A DNA stretch of 64,000 bases from Ruminiclostridium cellulolyticum H10 (GCF_000022065.1 NC_011898.1:1976501-2040500); one strand, 5' to 3'; shown: positions 35,320 to 45,568, counted from the first letter of the stretch. The notes: generated by a model not told the origin, from the letters alone. Numbers and translations are program-made.

Positions 35320-35664
35320 TTACCTTCCTAGATCAATGATGTTTTGAATAAGCCCCTTACATTTCCCACACTCTTCGCCAGTTTCTTCATCTACACCTGT
35401 TCCGGCACCTGTTATTTCTCCAACCTTTTCTACTGTATCAGCACCATTTTTAACTGCATTTACTACTGTTTCTAAAGAAACTTTCTTACAGCCACAAACA
35501 GAAGAAAGAATCGCGTTTAATTCACTTTTACACCCTTCACACTCAGTACATACTCCTGTAAGTTCAACTAATTCCTCTATCGTTCTCGCACCAGAAGTCA
35601 TTGCCTTTCTGATAGATAGATAATCTATATTATTTTTTGTACAAATTACTCTATTCTTTGCCAT
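35320..35664 (-). CDS. Tandem BFD-like [2Fe-2S] protein
   Basis: 114 residues made of two BFD-like [2Fe-2S] domains (Pfam Fer2_BFD) in tandem. Domain 1 (~6-55): Cys8 and VCTECEGC; domain 2 (~57-112): VCGC then EECGKCKGLI. Helical segments RKAMTSGARTIEELVELTG and VNAVKNGADTVEKVGEITG are the repeated helix-turn pattern. Domain 1 has one Cys where classical BFDs have CxC, partly replaced by an extra Cys downstream. It may mediate electron transfer or iron release. AAGGAGAAC lies before the ATG. Not obviously linked to its neighbours. Confidence 0.8.
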   Translation of the reverse strand: MAKNRVICTKNNIDYLSIRKAMTSGARTIEELVELTGVCTECEGCKSELNAILSSVCGCKKVSLETVVNAVKNGADTVEKVGEITGAGTGVDEETGEECGKCKGLIQNIIDLGR

Positions 35665-35808
35665 ATCATTAGTTCTCCTTCATATGAATTTTTATTTACC
35701 TATTATAGCAGCTTTTATTAGTTATTCTTAATTAGTAATTGATAATTCATTAATATTAAATATTAATGTAACAGAAATTAGCTATAAGGCCAGCTATTAA
35801 AAAATAGT

Positions 35809-37608
35809 TTACTTATACTCGAAATCCGGTATCTGAGTCCAGCGGTTTTGAAGATAATGAGCTGCCAGCTTGGGACGCCTATCCCTAGTAAAGGCTCCCT
35901 TTTTGTTCCCTTCAACCCTCATAATTCCTTGAATAGTCTGGAAATCTGCGAAGTTCCAGACATGCTCACCTACAAAGCAGTCATATTTATCAAAAATCTC
36001 GTGATTTGCCCTTAAAAATTCTACCTGATATTCCTCAGTAAACATAGTGGGTGTAGCCAAATGAAGCCCTGCCACTGTATCTGCTCCATACTCTGTAAAG
36101 ATAATCGGTTTGCCGATGGTTTTCCAGTAATCTAATTCAATGCTCAAAGCCTGCTTTGCCGCATTCAGATCGCCGCCGTAAATATACCAGCCATAATAGC
36201 GGTTTAAGCAGATTACATCCATAGCAGGAAGGGTTTTGTCTGTTTTGTATTCACCTTGCACACCGACAATTGTCACTGGTCGGTTCTGCGGGTCCACCTT
36301 ATGAGCTAAATCATAAAGAGGCTTATAGTAATTATAGGAGCTTTCCGGGAAAGCAGTAGTATCGGACTCATTGGCTATGGACCACATAACAATGCAGGGA
36401 TGGTTTTTGTCTCTTTCAATCATGTCTACAACCACATCATGATGGTGCTGGTGGGTATGCAATACCTCAAAGGTATCTCTCTTACCTCCACCGGACATTG
36501 CACCAAAATTGACATTGACACCAACAGCCGGAGTTTCATCTATTACCACAAAGCCTTCACGGTCACAGAGATTCATCATTTCCTCAGAATAGGGATAGTG
36601 ACTTGTCCTGAAGGAATTTGCTCCTATCCACCTCAACAAAGACAAGTCCTTTACATTCAATACTTCATCAAGCCCCCTGCCGTGAGCAATAAAATCCTCA
36701 TGCTTACCAAACCCCTTAAAGTAGAAGGGCTTACCGTTAATTAAGAATTGACTGTCCTTGACTTCGACAGTCCGTACTCCAAAGGACTGCTCATAACGGT
36801 CCTCACCAAAGGTGATTTCAGCTGCATAAAGATAAGCGTTTAAGGGCTGCCACAGGTGCACATTCTCAATAATAAAGGTTCCCTCATTTCCTTTAGCCTC
36901 AGCAACAACTTCTCTCTCTTCATCATATATCGTAAGCGTTGTTTCCCCCTGACCTATTGTATCAATTTTATAATAAACTGAAGCTTTTGTTCCCTCAAGG
37001 GAAGGAACAATGGTAATATCTTCTATAAATTTTTTTGGTGTGCTGTATATCTTGACAGGGCGATGAATTCCGGCATAATTAAAGAAGTCAAAGTTCGGTG
37101 CATTCTGCTTTTTAGGAGTGACACCGGGAACCGGTGGGAGTACACCGCCAAGCATATTGCCGCCTACCTCACTTCCTACCGGGAGAGTACTGTAATCTAC
37201 CACATTATTTACAGCAACAGTCAGCAGGTTGTTTTGAGATTTAACCTTATCTTGAATCTCAACTTCGAAGGGCAGAAAACCGCCTTTATGTTCCGTAATA
37301 AGCTGCCCATTCAGGTAAACCTTTGCATAATGAGTGACTGCACCAAAGCGAAGAACAATACGCTGTCCCTCCAAAGTCTTTGGAATAGCTATCTCTCTTT
37401 GATAGAATACATAACCGTAGTGATCACGCAGGTCTATAGATTCTTTCTGATCATTATAGGAAGCTGGTACTGCCATAGTCATAGGATTTTTTAGCTTATT
37501 GGCATACCATTGCTGCTGGAAGCCTGTTCCGTCGTCAGCTTTAAAGCTCCAGATGCCGGAAAGGTCAATTAGTGTTCTTGATGAATTTAAAACAGGATAT
37601 AACATCAT
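35809..37608 (-). CDS. uidA: Beta-glucuronidase, GH2
   Basis: 599 residues, the length of UidA-type enzymes, without signal peptide. GH2 sugar-binding, immunoglobulin-like and TIM-barrel domains are in order. The acid/base Glu is in WSIANESDT and the nucleophile Glu in IFTEYGADT; GKHEDFIAHGRGLD and RTSHYPYSEE are typical of beta-glucuronidases. It frees D-glucuronate from imported glucuronides in the cytosol, feeding the operon that ends with it. Two adjacent ATGs (37608 and 37605) are possible starts. Confidence 0.93.
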   Translation of the reverse strand: MMLYPVLNSSRTLIDLSGIWSFKADDGTGFQQQWYANKLKNPMTMAVPASYNDQKESIDLRDHYGYVFYQREIAIPKTLEGQRIVLRFGAVTHYAKVYLNGQLITEHKGGFLPFEVEIQDKVKSQNNLLTVAVNNVVDYSTLPVGSEVGGNMLGGVLPPVPGVTPKKQNAPNFDFFNYAGIHRPVKIYSTPKKFIEDITIVPSLEGTKASVYYKIDTIGQGETTLTIYDEEREVVAEAKGNEGTFIIENVHLWQPLNAYLYAAEITFGEDRYEQSFGVRTVEVKDSQFLINGKPFYFKGFGKHEDFIAHGRGLDEVLNVKDLSLLRWIGANSFRTSHYPYSEEMMNLCDREGFVVIDETPAVGVNVNFGAMSGGGKRDTFEVLHTHQHHHDVVVDMIERDKNHPCIVMWSIANESDTTAFPESSYNYYKPLYDLAHKVDPQNRPVTIVGVQGEYKTDKTLPAMDVICLNRYYGWYIYGGDLNAAKQALSIELDYWKTIGKPIIFTEYGADTVAGLHLATPTMFTEEYQVEFLRANHEIFDKYDCFVGEHVWNFADFQTIQGIMRVEGNKKGAFTRDRRPKLAAHYLQNRWTQIPDFEYK

Positions 37609-37637
37609 CTAACCTCTTTTCGAATAGATTATTTTCT

Positions 37638-38654
37638 TCAACGATTCATTTCACTCTGTTGTTCGCCTTGGTGAGCTTTGATAATCCTTTCAATTTCACC
37701 GAAGCTGGTTACAATCAGGTCTCCGGGAATGGTGCTTTTCACAGCGGCCATGGCGTTTCCGAATTCCAGAGCTTTTTGTAGATCGGTATACTTAAGCATA
37801 CCGAACAGTACACCGGCTACATAAGCATCGCCGCTTCCAATGCGGTCTACAACTTCAATTTTCTCATATGCATGTTCATTATAAAAACGATCGTCCTTAG
37901 AACTATAGATAGTGGAACTAAAGCTATGTTGGCTTGCACCTATTACCTTGCGCTCAGTTGTGGCGACTACAGGTATTCCATAATCACTGCAATAGCTTTT
38001 CATAATATCATGTAGCTCTCCTGTCTTTCGGAACATCTTGCGAGTGGTTTCTTCAGATATAAATAGAATATCAAGTAAAGGTAGTACTTTCTCAATGGTT
38101 CTTCTCGCTTCATCTTCACTCCAAAGGTTTGCCCTATAGTTCACATCAAAGGAGAGGATTGCACCTGCTTCCTTGAAACGCTTCATCATATTCTGAGCGG
38201 CAGAACGAGTGGCTTCTCCTAAAGCCAAGGTAATGCCGCTTGTGTGGAATAATCGAGTGCTGCCGTAAGCTTCAGGTGGGATTTCATCAAACTTAATCCG
38301 ATTGATGGCCGATCCCTTCCGATCATAGATTATACTTGGCTTTCGAGGGCTTGCACCGCTTTCGTAGTAATATATACCCAGGCGTGTGTCGGGATTTTTG
38401 TCATATATAATGTAGTCATCCGCAACACCCAATGCTCGTATTTCGTTCATAATGAACTGACTCACGTCATGCACCGGCATTCGTGAAATGATGGCAGTGT
38501 TGAGTCCAAGGGCTGCTACACCTGCGGCAATATTGAGTTCTGAGCCGCCGGCCTGCTTTTCAAAGCTGCCGCTGCGGCTGAATCTTTGCTTTCCTGGAGG
38601 AGACAGACGGAGCATCATTTCACCAAAGCTAATAATATCAAAGTTTTTTTCCAT
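37638..38654 (-). CDS. kdgK: 2-keto-3-deoxygluconate kinase
   Basis: PfkB-family sugar kinase of 338 residues. The N-terminal SFGEMMLRLSPPGKQR and GGSELNIAAGVAALG, and the C-terminal catalytic GSGDAYVAGVLFG, match KdgK. It phosphorylates KDG produced by UxuA to KDPG, the substrate of the aldolase encoded just upstream. It sits between eda and uidA in the operon. Confidence 0.9.
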   Translation of the reverse strand: MEKNFDIISFGEMMLRLSPPGKQRFSRSGSFEKQAGGSELNIAAGVAALGLNTAIISRMPVHDVSQFIMNEIRALGVADDYIIYDKNPDTRLGIYYYESGASPRKPSIIYDRKGSAINRIKFDEIPPEAYGSTRLFHTSGITLALGEATRSAAQNMMKRFKEAGAILSFDVNYRANLWSEDEARRTIEKVLPLLDILFISEETTRKMFRKTGELHDIMKSYCSDYGIPVVATTERKVIGASQHSFSSTIYSSKDDRFYNEHAYEKIEVVDRIGSGDAYVAGVLFGMLKYTDLQKALEFGNAMAAVKSTIPGDLIVTSFGEIERIIKAHQGEQQSEMNR

Positions 38655-38707
38655 ACAATTATCCTCTTTATTTACGATTAAGTATGAATAGTCTACAATG
38701 TGACAAG

Positions 38708-39670
38708 CTACTTTTGTACTAAATGCAGGGCAAAACCGAAAATTTCGTCCTTCAAATAAATTGATTTGATTTTACCCTTAGGGTCAGATACAGCGGATTC
38801 ATGATTAAAACTATAGCCTTTATGCTTAATGTAAGAGATTGCACGCTCCATAGAATTCGTTTGAACAGCTATATGACCTTTAGTTCCAAAGTGAGGCTGC
38901 TTCATAACTTCAATAGCTTCACTGACAAAGATTGAAGCGTTATTGTCTGTCTGTTGAAAACCAAATAGGTTAGTCAAAAAATCAGCTATTTTCTTTGCTT
39001 CCTGATCATTCCCGGCAGTAATTCCCACATGTTTGAGCCTAAAGCCCAGCATGATTTCTATCGCGTTTCGAGTCAAAAGCGTAATTTGTTCAAAATCTCC
39101 TGCTTCAACAAGCTCATCTTTAGCCATCCAGCTTCCGCCGCAGGCTACAACATTAGGAAAAGAAAGGTAGTCACTCATATTTTGCGGTGTCAATCCTCCT
39201 GTAGGCATAAATTTCATCTCAGCATAAGGAGCAGCCATTGATTTAATCATTTTGAGACCGCCTGCAGCTTCGGCCGGAAAAAACTTGACTACCTTTAAAT
39301 CGAGCTCAATAGCCTGCTCAACATCGCTGGGATTCGAGCAGCCGGGAATGATGAGTATTCCTTTTTCTTTACAGTATTTAACTACCTTTGGATTAAAGCC
39401 CGGACTTACGATGAAGGCTGCCCCGGCTTCAATAGATTGATCTACCTGTTCTTTATTAAGAATGGTTCCTGCACCCACAAGCATTCCCGGAAGAGTTTCT
39501 CTGACTCTGCGAATAGCTTCAGCGGCTGCTTTGGTACGAAAAGTTATTTCGGCACAAGGGAGTCCTCCGTTATAAAGGGCTTGCGCAAGGGGTACTGCTT
39601 TTTCAACATCTTCTATTTTGATGACAGGAACAATTCCCAATTCACCTATGCGTTTTAAAATATCATCCAT
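38708..39670 (-). CDS. eda: KDPG/KHG aldolase fused to a VOC-like domain
   Basis: 320 residues. The first ~210 are a class I Eda aldolase: GLPCAEITFRT, GAGTILN, SPGFNP, the Schiff-base Lys in LKVVKFFPAE and PTGG. The remaining ~110 residues (LKHVGITAGNDQEAKKIADFL..GHIAVQT) look like a vicinal-oxygen-chelate/glyoxalase fold unit, absent from E. coli Eda (about 213 residues). The aldolase splits KDPG to pyruvate and glyceraldehyde-3-phosphate. What the VOC-like part does is unknown; similar fusions occur in clostridia. Confidence 0.9.
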   Translation of the reverse strand: MDDILKRIGELGIVPVIKIEDVEKAVPLAQALYNGGLPCAEITFRTKAAAEAIRRVRETLPGMLVGAGTILNKEQVDQSIEAGAAFIVSPGFNPKVVKYCKEKGILIIPGCSNPSDVEQAIELDLKVVKFFPAEAAGGLKMIKSMAAPYAEMKFMPTGGLTPQNMSDYLSFPNVVACGGSWMAKDELVEAGDFEQITLLTRNAIEIMLGFRLKHVGITAGNDQEAKKIADFLTNLFGFQQTDNNASIFVSEAIEVMKQPHFGTKGHIAVQTNSMERAISYIKHKGYSFNHESAVSDPKGKIKSIYLKDEIFGFALHLVQK

Positions 39671-39687
39671 ATTATCCCTCCTTATAT

Positions 39688-40539
39688 CTAAACACCCGAG
39701 TAGGAGCTGAAACCTCCGTCAACCGGAAGAACCACTCCGGTAACAAAACTGGAGGCAGGCTTATATAATAGAAAAAGTAAGGCTCCGATTAGTTCCTCAG
39801 GCTCGCCGAAACGTCCCATTGGGGTACTGTTCAGGATTTTGCCTGTTCTTTCTGTGGGGGTTCCATCAGGGTTAAAAAGCAAGCTTGCATTCTGCTTAGT
39901 TGAGAAAAAACCTGGAGCTATTGCATTGACACGAATATTTGTTTTTGAAAAATGCACAGCAAGCCACTGTGTAAAGTTGCTTATAGCTGCTTTTGCTCCA
40001 GAATAAGCGGGAATTTTGGTTAAAGGTGTAAAGGCATTCATGGAAGAGATATTTATAATACTCGCATCTTCTTTATTTAACATATCGGGAGCGAAAACTT
40101 GAGTAGGAATCAAGGTGCCTATAAAGTTAAGATTAAAGACAAGTTCAACACTTTTGGTATCCAGATTAAAAAAGGTTACCAAGTCAGATTTATCAAAGTC
40201 TCCAGAGAAATAATATTCGTTTGTTGTAGTAGCAAGGGGCTTATTACCTCCTGCACCATTAATTAAAATGTCACAGGTTCCAAGTTCTGAATTAACTTTA
40301 GCTCTCACCTGTTCCAGAGTTTCCTTATCAAGGACATTGCATTGAAAAGCTTTGGCTGTATACCCATCTGAGACAATCTCTTCGGCATGCTTTTGAGCTT
40401 TTTCCAAAGTACGGTCCAGAAGTACCACTTTAGCACCGCAGCGGGCAATAGCCTTTGCAAACATACTGCAAAGCACGCCCCCTGCACCGGTAACAACTGC
40501 AACCTTATTTGATAAATCAACATCTATTGGATTTTTCAT
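39688..40539 (-). CDS. SDR-type D-fructuronate reductase (YjmF/UxuB-like)
   Basis: 283 residues. SDR features: TGAGGVLCS glycine loop, NGAGG, a Ser in NISSMNAF and YSGAKAA (Tyr-x3-Lys). The long insertion GGNKPLATTTNEYYFSGDF is typical of the YjmF branch that converts D-fructuronate to D-mannonate with NADH, between UxaC and UxuA. It is not homologous to the larger E. coli UxuB. Start ATG 40539 follows a GAGGAGG-rich site. Confidence 0.88.
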   Translation of the reverse strand: MKNPIDVDLSNKVAVVTGAGGVLCSMFAKAIARCGAKVVLLDRTLEKAQKHAEEIVSDGYTAKAFQCNVLDKETLEQVRAKVNSELGTCDILINGAGGNKPLATTTNEYYFSGDFDKSDLVTFFNLDTKSVELVFNLNFIGTLIPTQVFAPDMLNKEDASIINISSMNAFTPLTKIPAYSGAKAAISNFTQWLAVHFSKTNIRVNAIAPGFFSTKQNASLLFNPDGTPTERTGKILNSTPMGRFGEPEELIGALLFLLYKPASSFVTGVVLPVDGGFSSYSGV

Positions 40540-40562
40540 TATAATACCTCCTCATAATAAAA

Positions 40563-41609
40563 TCATCGGTTAAGCTTTTCGAGGGTTTCCCAGATACCAT
40601 TTATATAGCTTGCACCTAACGCACGGTCATATAATCCATATCCGGGTTTCCCAGTTTCTCCCCAAATCATGCGGCCATGATCAGGTCTTAAATATCCGTC
40701 AAAATGGTTTTTATGAAGAGAGGACATTATTTTTACGATATCCAGTGAGCCATAGGATGAGAAGTGAGCACTTTCTTCAAAGCTGCCATCCTCAAGTATT
40801 TTTATATTGCGAACATGCATAAAGTGAATTCTGTTCTGTTTACTGTATTTATCAACCATATTATAGATATCGTTAAAGGTTCCGCTGCCTAGTGAACCTG
40901 TACAGAAGGTCAATCCATTGTAAGGACTGTCAACCAGCTTCAGGAACCTGTCAAGATCTTTCTCACTTGATATAATGCGTGGGAGTCCAAAAATGTTCCA
41001 TGGCGGGTCGTCAGGATGTATTGCCATCTTGACATCTGCTTCCTCAGCAACAGGAATAATTTCTTTTAAAAAATACTCCAAGTTTTCCCATAGTCTTTCT
41101 TCATCAACCTTTGAATACTCCTCAAACAGAGTCTTCAAATCCTCCTTTTTATAGCTTGAATCCCAGCCCGGCAGGGATAATTCGCCCGTCAGTGGATTCA
41201 TTTTTTCCAATTGCTCTTTGTAATAAACCAGTGCAGTGGAACCGTCAGGAAGCTCTTTATCCAGCTGCGTCCTAGTCCAGTCAAATACCGGCATGAAATT
41301 ATAACAGATGCATTTTACTCCAGCTTCACCCAGCCTCTTTATATTTTCCTTATAATTATCAATATATTTTTTACGGGATTGAAGACCTAACTTGATATCC
41401 TCATGGACAGGTACACTTTCTATAACATCGAGTACAAGCCCTTTGTCCTCCACTGATTTTTTCAGTGCTGCAATACTGTCAATACTCCATACTCCGCCTA
41501 CGGGTACATCATAGAGTGCAGTGACAATACTATGCATATTAGGGATTTGGCGAATATACTCCAGCTTGATCGGATCGGTTTCACCATACCAACGAAATGA
41601 TAATTTCAT
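40563..41609 (-). CDS. uxuA: Mannonate dehydratase
   Basis: 348 residues of a TIM-barrel, xylose-isomerase-like fold. [20 protein letters not shown] at the start, AIHPDDPPW and [11 protein letters not shown] at the C-terminus are UxuA hallmarks; metal-binding His/Asp lie in those. It converts D-mannonate to 2-keto-3-deoxygluconate. The frame opens at 41639, but GAGGTAGG precedes ATG 41609, which matches usual UxuA N-termini. Confidence 0.93.
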   Translation of the reverse strand: MKLSFRWYGETDPIKLEYIRQIPNMHSIVTALYDVPVGGVWSIDSIAALKKSVEDKGLVLDVIESVPVHEDIKLGLQSRKKYIDNYKENIKRLGEAGVKCICYNFMPVFDWTRTQLDKELPDGSTALVYYKEQLEKMNPLTGELSLPGWDSSYKKEDLKTLFEEYSKVDEERLWENLEYFLKEIIPVAEEADVKMAIHPDDPPWNIFGLPRIISSEKDLDRFLKLVDSPYNGLTFCTGSLGSGTFNDIYNMVDKYSKQNRIHFMHVRNIKILEDGSFEESAHFSSYGSLDIVKIMSSLHKNHFDGYLRPDHGRMIWGETGKPGYGLYDRALGASYINGIWETLEKLNR

Positions 41610-41663
41610 TTTACCTACCTCTTTCATTTTGATTAACAAAATAGTTTACTTTTATTTATACTT

Positions 41664-43052
41664 TTAAAGCGGTTTTAATTTATCGTCTCCAGTATGCTTT
41701 TCTTTTAAATAGGCTTGAAGCTCAGAAAGCTTCCCTTTGCCAAGGGGATACCAAAACTGCAGTATAATAAATATTACAAAGTAACATATAGCCGGTCCCA
41801 AAGTAGCTAATCCTTTAATACTGTTGGCTACCTCTGGGGTCTGAACAACTGCTGGCTGACCTTTAGGAACAGAAATATAACCTATTGCAGCAAGTGCAAA
41901 GCCGCTCAATCCCCCGGACAGTGCTTGACCAATCTTCCGGGAAAAAGAATAGACAGAGTATATCGTACCATCTTCCCGTGTACCTGTAAGGTATTCCTGA
42001 TAGTCAACTACATCTGTAATAAATGCCCAAATAGTAGCATTAAAGAAACCTACACCCAGTCCTCCAAAGAAAAGAAATGTAATAAATACCCATGGACTTC
42101 GTATGGGCAAAAGGAACATAAGAAGAAATATTATGGCAGAGAGAAGGACACCGATTGCCGCTGATTCTTTTTTGCCAAATTTTTTTACTATTGTACTGAC
42201 GGCAGGTGCTATGATAAGAATCGGTAAAACTGTAACAACACCTGCAACAGTAAGGGCTATTGTATTTTGAAAGTAATCCTTAAACAGGTAGCTGTTAAGT
42301 CCTTGACTAAGCAGAGTCGCAAAAATGACAGCAAGAGCTGCGAAGATTAAGGAAATAAGGCCTCTATTCCTAACAATACCCTTTGCAGTCACTTTAAAAT
42401 CAAACTTTTGCTTTACTCCAACCTGAGTTTTTACACGTTCGATACACAGGTAATAGCATAGGAGATAGCATATTGTAGCACAGATAGCAAAGACGACAGC
42501 TAATTTTGTGAATCGGCTTCCAACGGGTTTATTGTTTACAAACACAACCAAGGGTACAATAAGGCCTATAGCAATGCCTCCCAAAGATGAACCCATGGAT
42601 CTGAAGGTTGATAGTGATGCACGTTCAATTGGATCGGTACTAATGACTGATGCCATTGAGCCATAGGGAATATTGACTGTACTATACAAGGTACCCCAAA
42701 CGACATAGGTCAAAAGGGAGTAAATCATATGTGTATTTATATCCATATTGGGGAAATAGGTAAAAGTAAGTACGCCAAAAATAATCATGGGCAAAAACAT
42801 CCTTAGAATCCAAGGTCTGAACTTTCCTCGCTTTGTTGCAGGGCGGGAGTCTATAAAACGACCCCATAATACATCTGCAAAAGCATCCCAAATCCGGGCA
42901 GCAATAAAGATGGTGCCGACAGTAACTGGACTTAGTCCGACCACATCGGTATAAAACAACATTAAATATGCCGAGATATAAAAGAAGAAAAAGTCATTAC
43001 CAAAATCTCCAAACAAGTATCCAATTTTATCGCGGTTGTCAAAGGGTCTCAT
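41664..43052 (-). CDS. GPH-family glucuronide/hexuronide symporter
   Basis: Twelve-helix transporter of 462 residues, glycoside-pentoside-hexuronide:cation symporter family (UidB/YicJ-like). DKIGYLFGDFGNDFFFFYIS at the start, DAFADVLWGRFIDSRPATKRGKFRPWIL in loop 2-3 and a long final helix are typical. Operon placement between uxaC and uxuA, with uidA downstream, suggests import of glucuronides or glucuronate. ATG 43052 with AAGAGGTG is the start; it overlaps the uxaC end by 14 nt. Confidence 0.9.
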   Translation of the reverse strand: MRPFDNRDKIGYLFGDFGNDFFFFYISAYLMLFYTDVVGLSPVTVGTIFIAARIWDAFADVLWGRFIDSRPATKRGKFRPWILRMFLPMIIFGVLTFTYFPNMDINTHMIYSLLTYVVWGTLYSTVNIPYGSMASVISTDPIERASLSTFRSMGSSLGGIAIGLIVPLVVFVNNKPVGSRFTKLAVVFAICATICYLLCYYLCIERVKTQVGVKQKFDFKVTAKGIVRNRGLISLIFAALAVIFATLLSQGLNSYLFKDYFQNTIALTVAGVVTVLPILIIAPAVSTIVKKFGKKESAAIGVLLSAIIFLLMFLLPIRSPWVFITFLFFGGLGVGFFNATIWAFITDVVDYQEYLTGTREDGTIYSVYSFSRKIGQALSGGLSGFALAAIGYISVPKGQPAVVQTPEVANSIKGLATLGPAICYFVIFIILQFWYPLGKGKLSELQAYLKEKHTGDDKLKPL

Positions 43053-44496
43053 TGTAACACCTCTTATTTTCCTGAACTTCATTTTCCAGCTTTAGTCCAA
43101 AATACCTTACAGAATTATTGAAGCAAATGTCTTTAACCATGCTGCCAAGCATATCCAGTTCTAAGGGAACCTGCTCATGCTCTACCCACTCACCTATTAA
43201 GTCGCATAAAATTCTGCGGAAATAGTCATGTCTGGTATACGAAAGAAAACTTCGAGAATCCGTCAGCATACCAATGAATCCGCTTAGTAAACCATGGTTT
43301 GCCACCGTTTGCATATGATTCACCATGCCATCCCTATGGTCATTAAACCACCAGGCGGCTCCCAGCTGAAGCTTGCTGGGGAACATTGTGCTTTGAAAGC
43401 AACCGATAATAGAAGCGATTTTTGCATTATCAGTGTCATTTAAGCAGTAAATTACTGTTCTGGGTAGCTCATCTGTTTTATTCATCCAATCCAAAAGTGA
43501 TATTAAAGAATCCGCAGATATCCCATTTCCAATTGAATCAAAGCCTGCATCCACTCCGGTACTCTTCAGCATTTTTGTATTTGTGTTTCGAACAACACCA
43601 AAATGGAGCTGCATCGCAAAACCCAGCCTATGATAGGTCCTACCCAAAGCAAGCATAAGCTGGGTTTTATATGCCTCTATTTCCCCTTGCTCAAGTTCTT
43701 CTCCTGCCATTGCTTTTAAAAAGGCTGACCGGGCTTCGTGGAGTTTTCCTTTTGTAAAATCAGGATATCCAAAAGAATGGTCTGATATCATACAGCCTAT
43801 GGATTTAAAAAATTCTGCCCTCTTTTGCAAAGCTAATATCAAGTCTTCGAAAGATGAAATATTCATTTCTGTAACTTTTGAAAGACTGGCAATCCAATCT
43901 GCAAAACCTGTATTTTCAATTTGAAGTGCCTTATCAGGCCGGAAAGTTGGCAGAACTTTAACCTTAAAGTTTTTATCCTTTTCCAGTTCTATATGACTTT
44001 TCAAATCATCAATAGGATCATCTGTAGTACAAAGGGCCTTTACATTGAACCTTTCAATTATGCCTCGTGTCGTAAATTCGGGGCTTTTAAGTTTATTATT
44101 GCAGGCCTTCCAGATTTCCGGTGCACTCTCTGGTACCAAAAGCTCATCAATATCGAAATAGTGCTTTAACTCTAGATGAGTCCAGTGATATAGCGGATTA
44201 CCTATACATTTGGGCACTGTTTCTGCCCATTTTAAAAACTTCTCGTAGGGATCTGCATCACCCGTTATGCATCTTTCATCCACACCATTAGCACGCATCA
44301 ATCTCCATTTATAGTGGTCACCAGCAAGCCAAATTTCTGTCATATTGCTAAACGTCCTGTTTTCTAAGATTTCTTTTGGACTCAGATGGCAGTGATAGTC
44401 AAAAATAGGCACGGATGCTGCATTAAAATGATAAAGAGAAGCAGCCGTTTTGCTTTTCAACATAAAGTTATTATTAATAAATGTTTTCACAGTCAT
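43039..44496 (-). CDS. uxaC: Glucuronate isomerase
   Basis: 485 residues, amidohydrolase-related UxaC. FDYHCHLSPKEI carries the metal-binding His pair; WLAGDHYKWRLMRANG, TTDDPIDDL and GGAWWFNDH-like AAWWFNDHRDGM are characteristic, and SYTRHDYFRRILCDLIGEW is near the end. It isomerises D-glucuronate to D-fructuronate, the entry step of the operon. First gene after a ~320-bp divergent control region. The C-terminus is some 15 residues longer than usual. Confidence 0.94.
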   Translation of the reverse strand: MTVKTFINNNFMLKSKTAASLYHFNAASVPIFDYHCHLSPKEILENRTFSNMTEIWLAGDHYKWRLMRANGVDERCITGDADPYEKFLKWAETVPKCIGNPLYHWTHLELKHYFDIDELLVPESAPEIWKACNNKLKSPEFTTRGIIERFNVKALCTTDDPIDDLKSHIELEKDKNFKVKVLPTFRPDKALQIENTGFADWIASLSKVTEMNISSFEDLILALQKRAEFFKSIGCMISDHSFGYPDFTKGKLHEARSAFLKAMAGEELEQGEIEAYKTQLMLALGRTYHRLGFAMQLHFGVVRNTNTKMLKSTGVDAGFDSIGNGISADSLISLLDWMNKTDELPRTVIYCLNDTDNAKIASIIGCFQSTMFPSKLQLGAAWWFNDHRDGMVNHMQTVANHGLLSGFIGMLTDSRSFLSYTRHDYFRRILCDLIGEWVEHEQVPLELDMLGSMVKDICFNNSVRYFGLKLENEVQENKRCYNETL

Positions 44497-44817
44497 TCTC
44501 TTTTCTTTGTTTGTTTCTATAAATCATATTATTTTCATATGAACAACCAAATATGCAGAATTATAGTATCAGGAAAACCCCCAAAAAATAACCAATATCT
44601 GTGGTAAAATACCCACTTTTGTCACCTGCTCCATTGGTATTTTTTATTTAAACATTTTTTAAGTATGTATTTAAAACATACATTAATGTACTCAAGATGA
44701 TTGACCAAGATAATATTATTAAACTTCTATACACTACAGGTAACGAATAAATACGAATACTTTACTTAACTTGGGTATAATAAAGTTAATATCAAATGGA
44801 AGGGGTAACCTGAGAAA
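44497..44817. promoter_or_regulatory. Divergent control region, uxaC operon / frnE-like gene
   Basis: No gene. A minus-strand TATAAT (44560-44565) without a clear -35 could serve the uronate operon, and a plus-strand TATAAT at about 44777-44782 the frnE-like gene. GTATGT-N7-ACATAC (44663-44681) is a perfect 6-bp inverted repeat that might be an operator. No cre-like catabolite site was seen. Confidence 0.35.
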
Positions 44818-45507
44818 ATGAAAATAGAATTCTTTCATGATGTAATTTGCAGCTTTTGTTTTCCAATGTCCTACCAAATGAGAAAAGTGAAAAAACTGAT
44901 GCCGGAGGTTTCCATTGAACACCGTTCCTTTGCATTAGTAAAAGATGTGGAAGATTTCAACATTATGTTTGGGTCAAGAGAAGCTGCTAAACAAGAAATC
45001 ATGAGCCATTGGGAATCAGCAAATCGAAATGATGATGAGCATCGCTTTAATATAGAGGGAATGAAAGCGGCTTCTTTTCCATTCCCGTCTTCTATGAAGG
45101 TGCTTATAGCAGGTAAAGCTGCTTATTTTACTGCAGGTGATATGGGTTACTGGGATGTTTTTGATGCTTTGCAACAGGCCTTGTTTGTTGAAAACCAAAA
45201 CATTGAAGAAGATGCTATTGTTTTTAATTGTGTAAGAAGAGCTGGAATCAATTTTGATGAGTGGTATAAGCATTATAAGAATAAAGAGACAGAAAAAGCA
45301 GTCCAAGAAGATTTGATACTTGCAAATAAGTATCAAATCCATAGCGTGCCGTGTCTGGTTATTAATGAGACATATAAAGTCAGTGGAGCACAACCCTTGT
45401 CGCAGATTATAAGTGCCATTGAAAAAGCCAGCAAAGATGACGGGACTGGAGTCACAGAGCAAGGAGGGGCCTGCCGTTTAGATAATGGGAAATTTCTATG
45501 CGATTAA
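44818..45507 (+). CDS. FrnE/DsbA-family thiol oxidoreductase
   Basis: 229 residues, no signal peptide, so cytosolic. Redox site Cys11-x-x-Cys14 (CSFC) at the first strand, the inserted helical domain (~60-170) and cis-Pro in HSVPCLVIN identify the DsbA/FrnE branch. FrnE-like proteins act as polyketide-related or general disulfide oxidoreductases; the target is unknown. GGAAGGGG precedes the ATG. A hairpin terminator follows at 45615-45648. The downstream Crp/Fnr gene may be independent. Confidence 0.88.
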   Translation: MKIEFFHDVICSFCFPMSYQMRKVKKLMPEVSIEHRSFALVKDVEDFNIMFGSREAAKQEIMSHWESANRNDDEHRFNIEGMKAASFPFPSSMKVLIAGKAAYFTAGDMGYWDVFDALQQALFVENQNIEEDAIVFNCVRRAGINFDEWYKHYKNKETEKAVQEDLILANKYQIHSVPCLVINETYKVSGAQPLSQIISAIEKASKDDGTGVTEQGGACRLDNGKFLCD

Positions 45508-45568
45508 AGTCCACACTGCTATTACCTCCACCCTGCCCATTCTTCTGCCCAATGATTTAAACTAAGTA

